Source of the DNA: Archangium gephyra
GTDB taxonomy: Bacteria > Myxococcota > Myxococcia > Myxococcales > Myxococcaceae
Assembly (NCBI RefSeq): GCF_001027285.1
Contig: NZ_CP011509.1
Coordinates: 422,501 to 486,500 of the forward strand
DNA: 64,000 nucleotides
Direction: 5' to 3'
Shown here: positions 63,829 to 64,000 of the stretch, one piece after another
Layout of the letters: each line of letters begins with the position of its first letter
Numbering within the stretch: the first letter of the stretch is position 1
Notes under the pieces: model-generated
What the model was told of the DNA's origin: nothing
Seen by the model: only the letters and a program-made list of their open reading frames with translations
Databases searched by the model: none
Program-made: the position numbers and the translations under genes

Positions 63829-64000
63829 ATGAAACGCTTCTTGGTGGGGTCGCTCGCGGTGGTGGGGGCGCTGAGCATCCTCTTCGTGGGGGCCCTGGTG
63901 GGGCTGCTCTTCCTGGGGGCGTCGAACAAGCCGGGGGTGCCGGGGCAGGTGGTGTTGGAGCTGGAGCTGGACGAGCGGCTGGTGGAGTACGTGCCGGAGG
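63829..64000 (+). CDS. sppA: Signal peptide peptidase SppA-like, 3' truncated
   Basis: The first 57 codons are visible and the gene runs off the window. MKRFLVGSLAVVGALSILFV with GALVGLLFLG is an N-terminal membrane anchor. It continues NKPGVPGQVVLELELDERLVEYVPE, matching the VLELDLxxxLxEYxP start of SppA-type serine proteases, which degrade leftover signal peptides at the inner membrane. GGAGAGGGAGG lies 8-18 nt upstream of ATG. Identification rests on the first 57 residues only. Confidence 0.7.
   Translation, partial: MKRFLVGSLAVVGALSILFVGALVGLLFLGASNKPGVPGQVVLELELDERLVEYVPE

Overview
The window comes from a myxobacterium, most likely suborder Cystobacterineae (Archangium/Cystobacter-like). 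The evidence is the very high GC content with strong G/C third-position bias, many lipoproteins, Uma2-family proteins, a bactofilin beside parAB, a dense parS cluster, and an alternative complex III + caa3 oxidase gene cluster. Species cannot be settled from the sequence alone. The presence of mnmG, rsmG, parA, parB and the parS array places the window near the replication origin.

Layout. 1-6.2 kb: the 3' end of a beta-propeller (BNR repeat) secreted protein, a LysR regulator divergent from an NAD-dependent epimerase/reductase, a lipoprotein, a VTT-domain membrane protein and a small outer-membrane-type protein. 6.5-18.0 kb (minus strand): one compact operon actABCDEF, a small membrane protein, then coxB-coxA-coxC-coxD. 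It encodes a quinol:cytochrome c (alternative complex III) to caa3 (A2-type) terminal respiratory chain, with most junctions being ATGA overlaps. 18.2-31.5 kb: mixed housekeeping and unknown genes (lipoproteins, UbiA-type prenyltransferase, two CBS proteins including an M50 protease, gamma-glutamyltransferase, a Uma2 protein, an ATPase/HExxH protein, one frameshifted gene). 31.9-34.2 kb: ergothioneine genes egtB-egtD, then a GntR regulator. 35.4-38.0 kb: small soluble proteins and two membrane proteins. 38.4-41.3 kb (minus strand): lipoprotein, bactofilin, parB, parA. 41.6-43.5 kb: a non-coding array of 16 parS sites. 43.8-48.8 kb (minus strand): lipoprotein, histidine kinase, rsmG, mnmG, with three DnaA-box-like sites between mnmG and rsmG. 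49.0-53.0 kb: a sensor kinase overlapping a periplasmic binding protein gene, then ubiE/menG. 53.2-64 kb: lipoproteins, a second Uma2 protein, a VOC protein, an ankyrin protein next to a lipoprotein (possible immunity/toxin pair), an M16 protease, a PheC-AroQ fusion, an Imm11-like protein, an alpha/beta hydrolase and the start of an SppA-type protease.

Two families of intergenic repeats punctuate the window. One is a nested palindrome of about 60 bp (4 copies, each 12-39 nt after a stop codon, one with a paired arm change). The other is a family of about 35 bp with the core CCCTCACCCC..CCCTCTCCC..GGGAGAGGG (11 copies). No tRNA, rRNA, CRISPR or insertion sequence was recognised.
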